A DNA stretch of 64,000 nucleotides from Sarocladium kiliense (GCA_030734395.1 JAUZTG010000015.1:62001-126000); one strand, 5' to 3'; shown: positions 1 to 11,195, counted from the stretch's first letter. Made by a program: numbers and translations. The notes: generated by a model from the letters alone, not told the origin.

Positions 1-640
1 TGCTCCACACACATTTGCTTCACTTTGACGCTGCCTTGCTCTACGCGCCTATGCAGGTAGGATTACATAAAATCCCTGTAACAGACGCTTTGATCCAATG
101 AACCCCTTTTTGAAACTATTAAGCGATGAGGGGGATACTGAAATCAGGAGATATGGCCGTGTTGTTGGCTGCAGTCCTTGTTAAGTCACAAGTCAGAAGC
201 AGGGCACAGCCTCGCCCCACGGACATTGGCGTATCGCTCGATAGTAGACGCCAGCGGTATCCGAGATCCCGACCCTCTCCCCCGATCATAGTTTGTAGGC
301 TCGCGAGTGCAGTCCACTTGGATGCGAGTTGATTGGGTACACATCCGCCCCATCGCCAAGAGGAAGTCATCATTGGACAACATGATGGTAAAGACCATGT
401 TCAGCATCCAATAAGCCCTATAAAACGTGTCCATCCCGCTGTTTCTGGTGATCTGAAATTGTTCCTTCAAGTACTAGGAAGCACTCGATTCTCCCAGAAA
501 ACATCCACCCTCTTATTCAATTTCAAGGCTTCTCTTTCTCTGTTTCTTATTATAGTCCTGGGTTCTGTGCCGCCATCGGTGCTCTTGCTTGGATACTCTG
601 AACCCCTTTCAACGGTGCACACAGCTTCGAGGTAGGTTTC
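1..640. other. No supported gene
   Basis: Several short open frames overlap on both strands, but none shows a recognisable domain or a convincing splice pattern. The right part probably forms the leader of the small gene at 692-886, because a well-formed intron (632-685) starts here. Confidence 0.4.
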
Positions 641-691
641 GTATGCCCTCTCCGTGTTACAACTTCTAACATCATATTCCATCAGTCTAAG

Positions 692-886
692 ATGTGTTCG
701 ATCAGCGCGACGCGATGCCGCGTGTGCCGTGTTATAGCGTCTAGTCAGCCTATCTTCTGTTCAAAGCGAGGCAAGAAGGAATGCCCTGTCTATGGCAGGC
801 CATCGAGAGAGTGGCCAATCAATGCTACAGGAGACAGCTTTTGTAGTGAGGAGCACCAGCGCTACTATGAAACAGGCGAGGAGTGA
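692..886 (+). CDS. Small cysteine-rich protein, 64 aa
   Basis: I do not recognise the family. The frame encodes 64 residues with two CxxC-like pairs near the N-terminus (CSI..RCRVC), two further cysteines around FCSKRGKKEC and a C-terminal DSFCSEEHQRYY segment, so metal binding is possible. The start is supported by a good intron just upstream: a GTAGGT donor at 632, a TTCTAAC-type branch sequence and a CAG acceptor at 685, six bases before the ATG. The intron would lie in the 5' leader or join an upstream exon I cannot identify. Coding status is plausible, not proven. Confidence 0.4.
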   Translation: MCSISATRCRVCRVIASSQPIFCSKRGKKECPVYGRPSREWPINATGDSFCSEEHQRYYETGEE

Positions 887-1784
887 ACACACGATAAGCA
901 GGAGTCTTCCATGGGTCTTTCGCCATCTTTGTTACGACCCTTGACTGCCATGGATCGTGTTTTACAAATGCTGCTTAACGCGAGAGTTGTCACGCTTTGA
1001 TACCTGTCTTTCTTTTGTCCTGGGGTTCTCTTACAGATTACAGTCATTACAGCTGTGCCTTCACATGCGGCTTTGGTTTATTTACATCTCAGTCTTTACC
1101 TCAATTCAACGCTTGTTTCCGTTTCCTTTATGCAAAGACACTTCGCTATGCTTATTTCGGGGCCAGCCCCCTCACATCCGCGAGGACGAAACAGCGTTTG
1201 ATGAAGCTTTGGCAGCTATTCAGTCTGGCTGCATGAGTTAACACACAATACCTCTCTATCTGCCCTCAAATACATACCAAATTTCGTAGCCGCTTCGTGC
1301 TGCTGTCTTCTCGGCATTGAAGACCGACTTTGAGTAAGAGATTGCCACTGTCGCATCCTTCGGCCCAGTCACCGCAGAGCCAGCGCTTCATCATTTTGCG
1401 AATACCCAGGATTCTCTTTAGCTTTATATACAGTCTCTAGTTACCCATAAATCCCTTCGAGGAATCATTTTAAGTTTCGTAAGCTACTTGCCTAAGTGAT
1501 TCAAGAGGCAACAATGCCAATTAGCTATGGTTCGGATCATGATCACAGCAATGCGCAAGTTTTAGTGTTGAACTGTCATTGTGGATTGGATTTAGACCAA
1601 TTGTACTTGTTGCCAGATATGTGAAGCTTGAACCTAAATTACACAAACCTCCTTACCTAAGGGTTAAGGCTTCTCTAATAAGTCTATTTTAGATGTTCTC
1701 GGGGACCATCATGCTGTAGTGGCTGCTGCGCCTTCCCAGCTCACTTGTTTAGCCTCATCTCATGGGATTTAATATTTTACAACC
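887..1784. other. Intergenic, possible gene remnants
   Basis: Nothing firm is seen. A short acidic stretch on the + strand ending at 1241 (IREDETAFDEAL) reads like coding sequence, but it has no recognisable exon upstream. The rest is AT-richer spacer that includes the 3' flank of the squalene epoxidase gene. Confidence 0.3.
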
Positions 1785-3239
1785 TCACCAAGCCAACTCC
1801 GCAGCAATGTAAGGAAAAAGAACCCAACATGCTGTGAGCAAAACCAATCCACATTGGAACAACGACGCTAGTAGCTTCCAGATCGGTTGAGATCGGAGGA
1901 AGACCCAGATCGAAAGCCATGCAACAGCAAAAAAATGGTACACTAGGACGACTGGCCGCTGGATGAGTCCCCCAAGAAGCCCCGCTGGTCCATCTACACA
2001 AGATCCACCCTTTTTGAAATACTCCATGCAACCTCGTCGGAGTACTTCCAGATAGAAGTCATCTGCTGCGAAGAGTGTGTATAGTGCTTGTGCCAGAACA
2101 TTGATAACAAGAGAATGATGTTTGCGCCGCCAATGAAATGCACGTGCTTGTTGAAGGACATGACTGACGTTGTTAAGATCAGGGACCACAGAGGGCGATA
2201 ACAGCTTAGTCAGAAGTACGGCATCGTTCAGTGCGACCGTCATGCCACCTCCCGTGAGAGGGTGACGCATGTTGAGTGCGTCTCCTGCGATGATTAGGCC
2301 AGGTACTCGACTCGGCACTGCAGGCAGAAAAGAGTTCGGCATGCACCGAAGACGGCCCTTCTCCAAGCTGTCCGCAAAGGCTGGCCGGACGGCCACGGGA
2401 AGTTGGGGCAGCACAATGCTTCGTATGTATTGAACGACTCCTCCGTTCGCCGGTCGTGCCTCTTCGAGACCTTCTGGCACATTTACCAAAGCTCTGGTTT
2501 CGTGTGTACCTATCTGGTAGAGAAGAACTGGCGAGAAGGGACCCACCAAGACATGTCCGAATTCTGGGGCGGGCAGTGGCACGTCCTGCAGCTCAAGGGC
2601 CCAAAATCTCGACTTAGCGATGGGTTTTCGTGAAGTCACCTCCGCGCGAAGTTTGCTTCGGTAGCCGTCCGCGACAATCGTCAGAGGGGCGAAGAAGTAG
2701 TCACGTTTCCCAGCCGTGAGACTTTTCACTCCAAGGACCTGGCTGGAGCCCTCCGTTTTGATAAGACCATCAACCTCTGTTTCAACAATGGATATATTCA
2801 TTTGTTTCTCAGCGGCAGCGCGTAACTTCTGGACGAATCGGCCGTGATGAAAGGAGACGCCGGTGGTGACTGGAGCTCGCTCGGTGAATGGCTTGGAAGC
2901 ATCCTTCGGGTAGGGAATGGTGATGTGCTGGTCGTTGAAGATAATGTGGTAGCCACGAACAAGAATCGCGTCGATGTCGTCTAAGCAATGACGAAGTCCA
3001 AGTTCCTCGAGTGCCCGCACTCCTCCAGGCTGCATTAGCTCCCCCACAATGCGATCGGGCTCTCCTAAGGATTTCTCGAGAAGAAACACCGAGCGGCCTT
3101 GACGCGCAAGAGCTGTGGCTATTGCGGCTCCAAACACACCTGCGCCCACAACGACGACATCGGCCTGATGGTGATCAGTTCGGTTGAAGGCGGCAAAGGT
3201 TGCGGGAAGGGCGGAAGTTTCGACGGGATGAGAAGGCAT
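1785..3239 (-). CDS. erg1: Squalene epoxidase (squalene monooxygenase), ERG1-like
   Basis: This FAD-dependent monooxygenase converts squalene to 2,3-oxidosqualene, an early step of ergosterol synthesis at the ER and lipid particles. The uninterrupted frame gives 484 residues, the usual length. It shows the N-terminal Rossmann motif VVVGAGVFGAAIATAL, the second FAD motif IVADGYRS, the conserved GDALNMRHPLTGGGMT block and a hydrophobic C-terminal anchor. An in-frame ATG exists at 3287. A TATA element at 3311-3317 lies only 24 bp upstream of it, so I prefer the ATG at 3239. Residues aligned by eye with the allylamine-contact positions of dermatophyte enzymes (LYTLF and the F of EYF) look like the sensitive form; this is inference. 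No other sterol gene is nearby, so it may be a second copy. Confidence 0.93.
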   Translation of the reverse strand: MPSHPVETSALPATFAAFNRTDHHQADVVVVGAGVFGAAIATALARQGRSVFLLEKSLGEPDRIVGELMQPGGVRALEELGLRHCLDDIDAILVRGYHIIFNDQHITIPYPKDASKPFTERAPVTTGVSFHHGRFVQKLRAAAEKQMNISIVETEVDGLIKTEGSSQVLGVKSLTAGKRDYFFAPLTIVADGYRSKLRAEVTSRKPIAKSRFWALELQDVPLPAPEFGHVLVGPFSPVLLYQIGTHETRALVNVPEGLEEARPANGGVVQYIRSIVLPQLPVAVRPAFADSLEKGRLRCMPNSFLPAVPSRVPGLIIAGDALNMRHPLTGGGMTVALNDAVLLTKLLSPSVVPDLNNVSHVLQQARAFHWRRKHHSLVINVLAQALYTLFAADDFYLEVLRRGCMEYFKKGGSCVDGPAGLLGGLIQRPVVLVYHFFAVAWLSIWVFLRSQPIWKLLASLFQCGLVLLTACWVLFPYIAAELAW

Positions 3240-3310
3240 GGCTATAGAGGTTGCTGATAAGGAGAATTCTAGGCGACAGTGCCTCACAACAAAACAATGG
3301 GCTCAGGGTC

Positions 3311-3317
3311 ATTTATA
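3311..3317 (-). promoter_or_regulatory. TATA box of the squalene epoxidase gene
   Basis: The minus strand reads TATAAAT here, 72 bp upstream of the preferred ATG at 3239 and only 24 bp upstream of the alternative ATG at 3287. Transcription starting about 30 bp downstream of it would exclude the first ATG. The element is seen; the start-site argument is inference. Confidence 0.5.
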
Positions 3318-3439
3318 GAGGAGTTGACTTAGGAAAAAGGGTCGGTTGCCTACAGTAATCAGCCGAGAATCGTCCGATCATGGTGGTTTGAAAGCACGTG
3401 ATACGCATGCCAGGCGCAACGGCTCCTGTAACTGGTACC

Positions 3440-3905
3440 TTAATCAACCTGTTTTGAAAGCAACAAACAGCGGGAAAGAAATCTTTGGAATCGAAGAACG
3501 CGACAGCGCCGAGAACGCCTTCTTGTGGGCACAATGGCCTCCACGGATCGTAATGCTCCCCTGGCGTTGATTTGTCACCCGTGGAGGTCAGTTGTGTCTT
3601 ACAGCAAGCCCCGACCACCGCAAATATCAAGAAGCACGCCGCGAAATATGACACACCTACGCACTGTATCCAGCACCGCCGCACTTGACCCAGGCCAGTT
3701 CTACGTCTCACAGCGACTAAGCCCAAACAACTCATATCGATACATCGACACATCTACGCTACAGCACAGACAGGTGACCTAGCATCTGTCGTCCCCGACA
3801 AAAGTTTGCAAGGTCCCACAACGACGCGTCACCCGACAGAACGGCGTGATCCTCCACACGAAGCAGGCACCAGACACACGGCATGCTGCGATCGGTACCA
3901 TACAC
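3440..3905 (+). repeat. Dispersed repeat, copy A
   Basis: This segment matches the reverse complement of 39424-39890 at about 80% by eye over roughly 450 bp. Shared translated blocks include ACA-CAT-coded NMTHLRTVS, LDPGQ.YV.QRLSPNNSYR and a KQAPDTRHA end. Frames are broken differently in the two copies, so neither looks like a working gene. I cannot name the family. It could be a relic of a transposon or of a duplicated gene. Confidence 0.65.
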
Positions 3906-4334
3906 CATACAGAACAGACAAGATTGGCCCCCTTGTCGCGTCAAAGGACTTGACCACCTTCAACGCATGGTAATGTCTGCGAGCTTCACGCAGAAGCTCT
4001 GACGCCCAGTAAACAGAAGACGTGAACCGAGTGGAGGATTTTAGCATGGTTCCTGCCGCTTTGTCTAATCTGCGTGCCTACTGTTGAAGGAGATTTGTTT
4101 GCTCTGTATGCATAAGTCCCTTCGTGCTCTCCTCTTAGACTCCCGCTTCGTGGCTCTGTGCTGGGGCGCGGTCGGTGCTTCGTCTAAAACACACTGTGTG
4201 GTTCCGTGTACCTACAGTCTCCCCACAGCCGCGGCTTCGCTTGTTTTATCTGTCCGCTCCCCCCTCGAACTTACATGTTCCATGTAGTACTATGTCGATG
4301 TGTTGTTGATACCTGTAGCAGGGTTTCTCTTACT

Positions 4335-4615
4335 AACCCTGGTTTTGTAGCCCTTGCGTGAAGCCCTTAATCTGATCGTGGATGCAGGGAGCGCGATAAG
4401 CCTTACACACCTCTTTGTCCGACGCTGTGATATTCCCGTACCATACGTTGTTCATTATTGTATCGTCAAAGAGTCTTGGGTCCTGTGGAACGACACCAAT
4501 CCGATCGCGAAGGCTGAACACGTCCACATCCCGAATAACGCTACTCTGGCAATCAATTCGGATAGCACCGTTCGTTACAGCGATTTATCAGCTTGAGCGC
4601 TGCCGACTGGAAGAC
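4335..4615 (-). pseudogene. ABC transporter nucleotide-binding domain relic
   Basis: The minus strand encodes an isolated internal part of an ABC exporter NBD of the ATM1/HMT type. An AALKLINR segment is followed after one frame change by GAIRIDCQ, then VDVFSLRDRIGVVPQD (Q-loop region) and LFDDTIMNNVWYGN, ending at GFTQGLQNQG. The Walker A side upstream and the LSGGE signature, Walker B and H-loop downstream are absent, so the piece cannot make a transporter. It sits just beyond the 3' end of the NLR gene and probably marks an old deletion or insertion breakpoint. Confidence 0.75.
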
Positions 4616-4847
4616 ATGTATTTATTCGTAATCAGCCTGTATGTGTGAGACTCTTCCGAACTCGCTCGTGTACATTTTCATATACAAATGCCTCTCAAGT
4701 CGCTAATTCTTTTCAACCATCGCCTATCGTCCGCACCCTACCTTGCAAAAGTTTTCATCATCTGAATCGCAGAATTATTCTACCACTCGCTTGTGCAGCA
4801 TCGGTTGCGCTGAGGAAGATGGTGTAGCAGTGTTACTAATGAAGCCG

Positions 4848-7800
4848 TCATACGGTCTCTGCCGATGCTATATTATCGCAAAGATAATGCAAAATTTTCA
4901 ACGAGTTGTTCTCGTTCTGATGTGTTTCATCCTTCAAAATGATCCTGCCATCATCATCATGTGTCATAGCTGAAAGAGGATCCATGCCGCCAGTATGGAC
5001 CAAGAAGCGACACATGTCCAAATCACCAAGCCGCACAGCTATGCGCAAAGCATTCTGCTGAGGATCGTCGCCCATGAGGCCTCTCATCAACTCGTTCTTG
5101 AGTTCTGCGTTATGCTGGGCTCTCACCAGAAGCCGTTGGACGATTGGCATACAACCTGCGCCAGTAGCCACGCACAGCAGTTCATTGCCCCATTGCTCCC
5201 TAGCCAAGCTATCTAGCACATAGTCGACATGATCAAACACCGAGTCCCAAGTATCGCATGGCGCAACCCGAGAGGACTGTCGTTCAATAATGAGTCGGAA
5301 GAAGCCAAGGTTGAGAAGTCGATGGCCATGGTTACTCTCGAGGAGTATCTTCAGCCTGGATAAATCACCCCACTGAAGAATCTGATTGGCGGCCCCTAAA
5401 ACGGAATTCGGAAGGAAATTGTCTTTGGTAAAGTCTGAGTTCTCAAGCATTCCACGTAGCATAGCTTCTGAGCCATAGAGCGAGGTGATGCTAAGGGGGT
5501 CATACAGACTGCTGTCGAACTCAAATCTGGGCTGGACTGTACAATCCGGCCGTCGGTTTTGCTGAATCCAGTTGTCGAGCCGTATCGACCCAGCTCGGCA
5601 CAGATTCTCTATGCTGAACAAGCTCGGAAGAGGCTGACTCTTGACTGCGCTGAAGTGATGTATCCAGTAGGATGAAGCGTAGACGAAGAACTCCCCGAAG
5701 CCACGTTCGGTGGGGTCGTAGCGAATCATATCCTCTTCCCAGGCTTCCCACGAGCAATATGGATCATACTCGGCGGGCAGTGAATCGTCGTCGAATAGAT
5801 CGGCATTCTGAGGCAGCGCTTCGATTGCCACTTGCTCTTCAGAAAACATCTTAATGGCGCTGATTTCATCCAACTGAAGATATTTGATGCAAATGCTTAA
5901 AAGAAGTCCCTCAAGGCTCTCCACTCGTTGATGAAGAGGCCCTTGATTGGTTGTCGTTGAGGCAGCTGGAGTTTGCAGGTAAGGCCAATCCGGTCGCTCC
6001 TCCAGTATGAATTCCTTCACCGACTGGTGTATAAGCTGAACTTGACGGGCTTTGACGTCGCTAAAATCCAGTCGGGTAATGAATGGGTAAACAAGGCTCA
6101 ACACTCTTTGATGGTCTATCAAATCACCAAGCGCAGTGATGGTGCTCACTTCTAGCTCAGTGGTCCCCAATGCAGTTGCCCATGCGAGTTCTAGTATGCT
6201 CAGGGGCCTGCGGGCGATGGCAAGAATTCTCAAAGCTGTGCTGGCAAGGTCCTTGTTCTCGGGATCATCGGAAGTGCATCGTGAGAATAAGGTGGCGTAA
6301 AGCTGCGAGAGCTGCCCAGGCAGCGGAAGTTTCGACAAAAAAAGTCGCATGGGACCAAGCGCCCTAATACCACGGACTTCGATGAGTTGAATTATCATTT
6401 TCGTCCATATGGCGCTTCCTTGAGCCAAACGAGATAATTTCTCTATGACGAGTGTCTTGACGTCTTTCGACAGATAGGGCAATCGCTTCTCGACAGTTTT
6501 CTCAACGATAATGCCATCTCGCTTCGCGTCGCGACTTAGATTGATCTCAAGTATGCCGTCCATCTCGTCCAGGATTTCTTGTTGAGGGCGGGAAGACAAG
6601 ATCGTCTTATGCTTGGGGACCTTGTGCGATATATTTTGTAAGAATTTGATAAGAATGGTTCGAGAGGCTCTATCACACTCATCGAGGCCATCGATGACAA
6701 AAAAAAGTGGACGGTCGATTGATTGCAGCAACCTTATTAGAAACTCTTCCAATTGTTTGGAATCAGTTGCTGGATCGAAATTTCCAGAAGCCTGGGCCTG
6801 CTTGTACCATTCGTAGAACTTTTTCTTTAGGCCGGGGAGTTGTTCAAGAAGCGATAAAATCAGACAAGAGAAGATCTGGACGGCTTGTCCAGTGCCATCA
6901 TCTCGGCAATAATAATAGCACACCTTGGGCTGTGGGTGTAGCTGCGTGCTTCTCCGACTTAGTTCGTCGACGAGGAATGCCATGGTAACGGTCTTCCCAG
7001 AGCCCGTTTCACCAAGGAGCACCAACTGCTCGGAATTCTGAGCACGATACCAATTGATGAAGGTGGAATCTGCTAGCAAGAATTCGCAAGCTTGATCCGC
7101 TCGGAGTTCCTTCAGGACGGCATGGTAGTGACTCTGCCGTGTCATGTTGCCACTGCTTAGCCACCTAGCAACTGAGGCCGTGTAAGAAAGCATAGACTAA
7201 ATTTGAACAATAGTAACTCACTTTCCTGGTCATAGAGCATAGCTCTAATATCTTCGGCAATCTCCGCCGTCGCTTTCTGTATAATCTTTTGAAGAGTGTC
7301 GGCCTGTTTAAGGAAGTCTTGAACGATGCTGGGCAGACGACTGTTCTGCAAGACCAAACTCATGACTAATTTCGCGCCCTTTCTTGATAAAAGCTCTAAT
7401 GCTGCTTGATAGAACTCGATCAACTTTTTATACACTAAGACGAGCGCCTGCAAAATGTTAGGAAGAGTTTGCAAGGTTAATTAGAACTGGCCCGTTACTC
7501 TGTGAATGTCTTTTTTTTCAGCCTTCTGGCCAAGCGTATCACAGTCATCAATGTAATCAATCTGCTCAAGCATTTCCGCGATTTGCTTGGCAAACTCCAG
7601 GTCGGCAGTTGAAAGACTGATAGCAATCTATAAATAAGTATTAGTTTACCTCTGGCAGACTGTAGTTGGGGATATGTGTGCACTGAGCTTACCGCTGTCA
7701 CACCTCGGACCACACCGAAAACTGTTGATGCAGCTGGGTCAAGGCTCGCGAGAGGACTGGCCAGGTCCAGCACCAGCCTGAATCTCTCAAGGGGTACCTG

Positions 7801-8398
7801 TATAGATTGCAGGTATTTCATACCCCTCAGGAAAGCTGACTCCTGGGTTGCGTCGTTGTCAATCTCCCTGAGCTGCTTGAAAAGTTCCTCAATTCTTCTG
7901 CCCTTGAGAATGGCAATGTCAATTTCCTCCCCGAGACTTTCGACCGCCTCACGATACGCGGTACTCCATAGGTCTAGAGAAACGATAGTATCGTCCACAC
8001 GATCAACAACAATAGACGGACTAGTGAAGTTGCTCGGGTCAGAATATGTGGCGTTGAGAATAGTTTCGTCCGTTTGGTTTCGAGCTGTGTCATGGTTGGT
8101 GTTGGACGACTCTCCGGGGGTATCATCCGATTGATTAGAAGGCACCGAGCTTGCTGTAAGTGGAGAGTATTGGGAGCTTGGGACTGTGCTGATGACGATG
8201 TATGAATGAGCACAACTTCGCTAATGAGTTGGGGCGATATAATTCTCACATGGGCCTAATGTCAGGGCCTTGATGAAGGCTTTGGGGCGGGTTAATGGTG
8301 CCACGGTCGGATGGACTATGCGACTTCGAGCGTAAGGGTTTGAAACGCTCGCGTAGCCTATGGCGGAATCCTTCCTTTTGCGTTGCTGGGGACGTCAT
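4848..8398 (-). CDS. NACHT-type NLR (STAND ATPase) with Goodbye-like N-terminus
   Basis: Five exons join in frame to about 1107 aa: 8398-8250, 8188-7693, 7627-7499, 7447-7222 and 7171-4848. All four introns (50-65 nt) are GT-AG. A short basic Ser-rich leader is followed by an alpha-helical domain (LWSTAYREAVESLGEE through FGVVRGVTAV) resembling the fungal STAND N-terminal Goodbye domain. The NACHT module follows, with P-loop GETGSGKT near residues 387-394 and Walker B PLFFVIDGLDECD near 488-500. The C-terminus is long, with ankyrin-like helical pairs (LCVATGAGCMPIVQRLL, ALRIAVRLGDLDMCRFL). Such proteins are linked to non-self recognition and regulated cell death in fungi. The effector assignment is tentative. 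An in-frame ATG at 8590 would extend the N-terminus. Confidence 0.82.
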
Positions 8399-9317
8399 CG
8401 GAAAGCGATTGATAGAATTCTTTTGTCGATGTTTAGTAGCCTTACTAGTTAGACCACTGGTTGTGCCCAGACTCGAATCATTCTCTTCACGAGGTGATTC
8501 TCCACGACTGTACCCATTTTCAAGCCAGAGTGCCTTGGGCGGGGCAAGCAGTGACGTGTTCTTGTCAAGGTGGGGTAAGCCCGCACACATGGATTTCCGC
8601 TGGCTTTGTCTCCATCGTCTTCATAGCTGGCTGTTAATTAAAAGCCTTGTTGATGCTGTTGCAAGAAGCCTCTTCCCTGTAATTCGGCGAGAAACACATT
8701 TCTGCCACCTTGTACTCAAGGGCGTTGCGCTTGATGATAAGGAGGAGAGGGGCGTCGAGAGGTGAACGGTCCCCGCTTCGTGCCTTATCAAGGCCCCGCA
8801 CTGACGCACTGAAAAGGCTGTAGATTCAGTTTTCCGTTCTCAAACACTACGAGCGTTTTTGAACTTTCTTCGTGCATCGTCATTTCAAGTTATCCCTCCT
8901 CGAGCCGCACTTCCAGACCTGTCACGAGCATCACGCTGGTGAGTATGTCATCTCCATGTGAAGGCTATTGAAGATCTTACAGCACGCCGTACCTAGACGC
9001 ACACGCTCAGCACTTCTACTACTACGACGACACGACAGAAAACGGTTGGCTGCTTGACCTTCCAGATAGGCTGGAACGTTGAAACCTAGCAGAACCCGCT
9101 ATCACATGTACCGCGGCCGGTCTCATTACCCGGTCATCCACTGCTCGCAGTGCCCTATTCAAGCTGAGTTCTAGTCAAAGTTTGGTTCGTTCATTTGCGA
9201 CCATCCCTGAGATGCCCGGCAACCTCGACATTTTTATCGATCAAACTTCAACGTACTGCGGCGGCACGAGATCTGAGACGAGAGAAAGCAAAACCTACAT
9301 CAGCGCTCCAGTTTAAG
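8399..9317. other. Intergenic between NLR and F-box-like gene
   Basis: This is a divergent promoter region. Open frames on both strands run through it, including a possible in-frame N-terminal extension of the NLR up to 8590 and of the next gene from 9195. I see no repeat or RNA gene. Confidence 0.35.
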
Positions 9318-10037
9318 ATGGACCCTGAAGGCATGGATGCACCACATCGCCACCCCATCTCGGGAACTAGAGACGCCATTCAGCCAGAAGCCTCTAGGGA
9401 GGCAAGCTTTCTGGGACTGTCTAGAATGGTCCGCCAGAACATATACAATCGAGTTCTCGTGGTGGGACACCCAATCTATCTTTTCCAGGATTTCGGACTT
9501 GAAGTTGAAACATTTGCGCCCGACAAACCAAGACGGTGGCTTGCATTACTATATACCAACCGTCAAATATATGCCGAGGCTAAGGAAGTCTTATACGGCC
9601 AGAACTATTTCTATTTAATGGACAAGCCGCAGCAGAGAGACGTTTTGTTGCGATCTTTTCTGAAGTGTATTGGATCTCCCAATGCAGAGTTGATATCCCG
9701 CCTCTGCATCAGTTTTCCCGTTTTGGAGAAGGCACAAGAACAGTCGGAAGCAGTCAGGATTAGAGAGGACAGCTTCCAGAGCTTGAGCCTTCTTCAAGAA
9801 AAGCTCACCAACCTATCAACACTGGAAATGCAACTTTCCCACGAGAATTTAGGGTTCCTGGCAAAGGCGGGCGAGGACGACTCTCAGTTTGTTCGAGAGG
9901 CACTGCTGCAAATTAATGCGCAGCTAAAATCCATGTCTTCCGTGAAGAAGATCGTTATCAGACTCCACGTTAAAGACCTATCCCCTTGGATTATCGACAC
10001 AATCCACGGACTGGGGTGGGCGGTCATGAACTGGTAG
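9318..10037 (+). CDS. F-box-like / DUF7730-type fungal protein
   Basis: The single-exon frame gives 239 aa from the ATG at 9318; an in-frame ATG at 9195 would add 41 residues of low-complexity leader. It has the hallmarks of the large fungal family described as F-box-like or DUF7730: an ASFLGLSRMVRQNIYNRVL block, where 'LxLPxELRxxIYxxVL' is typical, followed by LALLYTNRQIYAEAKEVLYG. The rest is helical, with IVIRLHVKDLSPW near the end. Some relatives act as substrate adaptors of SCF ubiquitin ligases, but most have no known role. Neighbours give no functional clue. Confidence 0.7.
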   Translation: MDPEGMDAPHRHPISGTRDAIQPEASREASFLGLSRMVRQNIYNRVLVVGHPIYLFQDFGLEVETFAPDKPRRWLALLYTNRQIYAEAKEVLYGQNYFYLMDKPQQRDVLLRSFLKCIGSPNAELISRLCISFPVLEKAQEQSEAVRIREDSFQSLSLLQEKLTNLSTLEMQLSHENLGFLAKAGEDDSQFVREALLQINAQLKSMSSVKKIVIRLHVKDLSPWIIDTIHGLGWAVMNW

Positions 10038-10726
10038 TGAAACGGCTAGACAGGAGACTTCTTAGCAATTCGATGAATCTGGAACAGCACACGTGCAGGG
10101 TCAAGCCTTGGGCTATGTCCCAGTCCATAAGGTGATTCAAGGTCCTAAACCGCTTTGACGAAGTTTTGCCATTTCCCTCCGATCGATAAAGCGGGGGCGG
10201 CGATTGATTTGCCATCATTGACGATGGTCGACGGTCAGACAAACTACCGCTCAGAGCTTGAGCAACCGTGCTCTGTGGCCCAATCCGCTCCCTGGTGCGC
10301 TCGCAGCCACGGCTGATCTCAGACACCCGCCAGAAATCTGACGACTTTTGGCCTGAAACTTTTCGAGTGGGAACATATTGGGGAGCCCATGTCGAAAATA
10401 CTGACAGCCATGCTTGACAACCAATTCTGAACGGCACCAAACTGGTAGTGCATGCCCTTGACAAGTGTGTCACAGACCGGCCCGCTCGACGAAGGATCCC
10501 GCTCCCCGTTCGAGATCAACGAGGACTCCATCTCAGCAGCAGTCGAGGCCCACAAGGTCGGTGAGCTAGCATGGATCAAGAGATACGACGATATAACTCG
10601 AGCCACCGTCACAGCAAGCTCGCCAATTCCTCACTGTCACGTGACTCGACTAGTACACATGCACTCCGAGCGCGCTTCGGGTGCGGGGAAGAGGTATAGT
10701 CGACGACTGCGCAATATCAGCAACCA
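10038..10726. other. Possible upstream exons of the next gene
   Basis: A + strand frame from 10452 (SRSPFEINEDSISAAVEAHK) is acidic and protein-like. It could be the first exon of the gene at 10727-11195. I could not find a donor and acceptor that join the two frames with consensus sequences. Confidence 0.3.
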
Positions 10727-11195
10727 ATGGCCGAAGATTCGCGTCTCCGAGGCATCTCGGCATCCCTTACTGAGCTAGCGACTTGGCTTGTTGAAGTCGA
10801 GGAAGAGCACTGGGTTGCGTACCGAAAGAGTGCATGCTTCAGCCAGTGCCGCCATCCCGAACGTGACCAGCAGATAACAAACTTGTTACGCTGGGGCATC
10901 ATCGATGTAAGCCAGCAAGCCTTGGTGTCTTGATGGGACTGACGATTTTCAGCATCAGGGAAAATTTGCCTTTCTTCTTCGATGTCGAGGGCCCTGCAGT
11001 GAGCGATTGCACGCAACCATACAACAAACGGATCCCAGTGAGGTAATTTTGCTGCTTGAGAATGGGCCGGCCCGTGCGACAGTTGAAGGCAGATATGTTA
11101 AGCCTGGCGAGAGAAACTCTTATCCTGAACCGCCTTTGCTGGTAGTTGAGGAGGGAGCCACCATATTTGTGTTGGCTGTTTTTAGGAAAAATTGA
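10727..11195 (+). CDS. Hypothetical protein, 3' two exons
   Basis: Exon 10727-10906 joins exon 10953-11195 through a 46-nt GTAAGC...TTTCAG intron in phase 0. The joined frame reads WLVEVEEEHWVAYRKS, ITNLLRWGIID|HQGKFAFLL and ends LLVVEEGATIFVLAVFRKN. The 5' end is uncertain, because the first ATG may lie upstream near 10452. I recognise no domain. The stop lies 14 bp past the stop of the gene on the opposite strand, so the two coding 3' ends overlap tail to tail. Confidence 0.5.
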
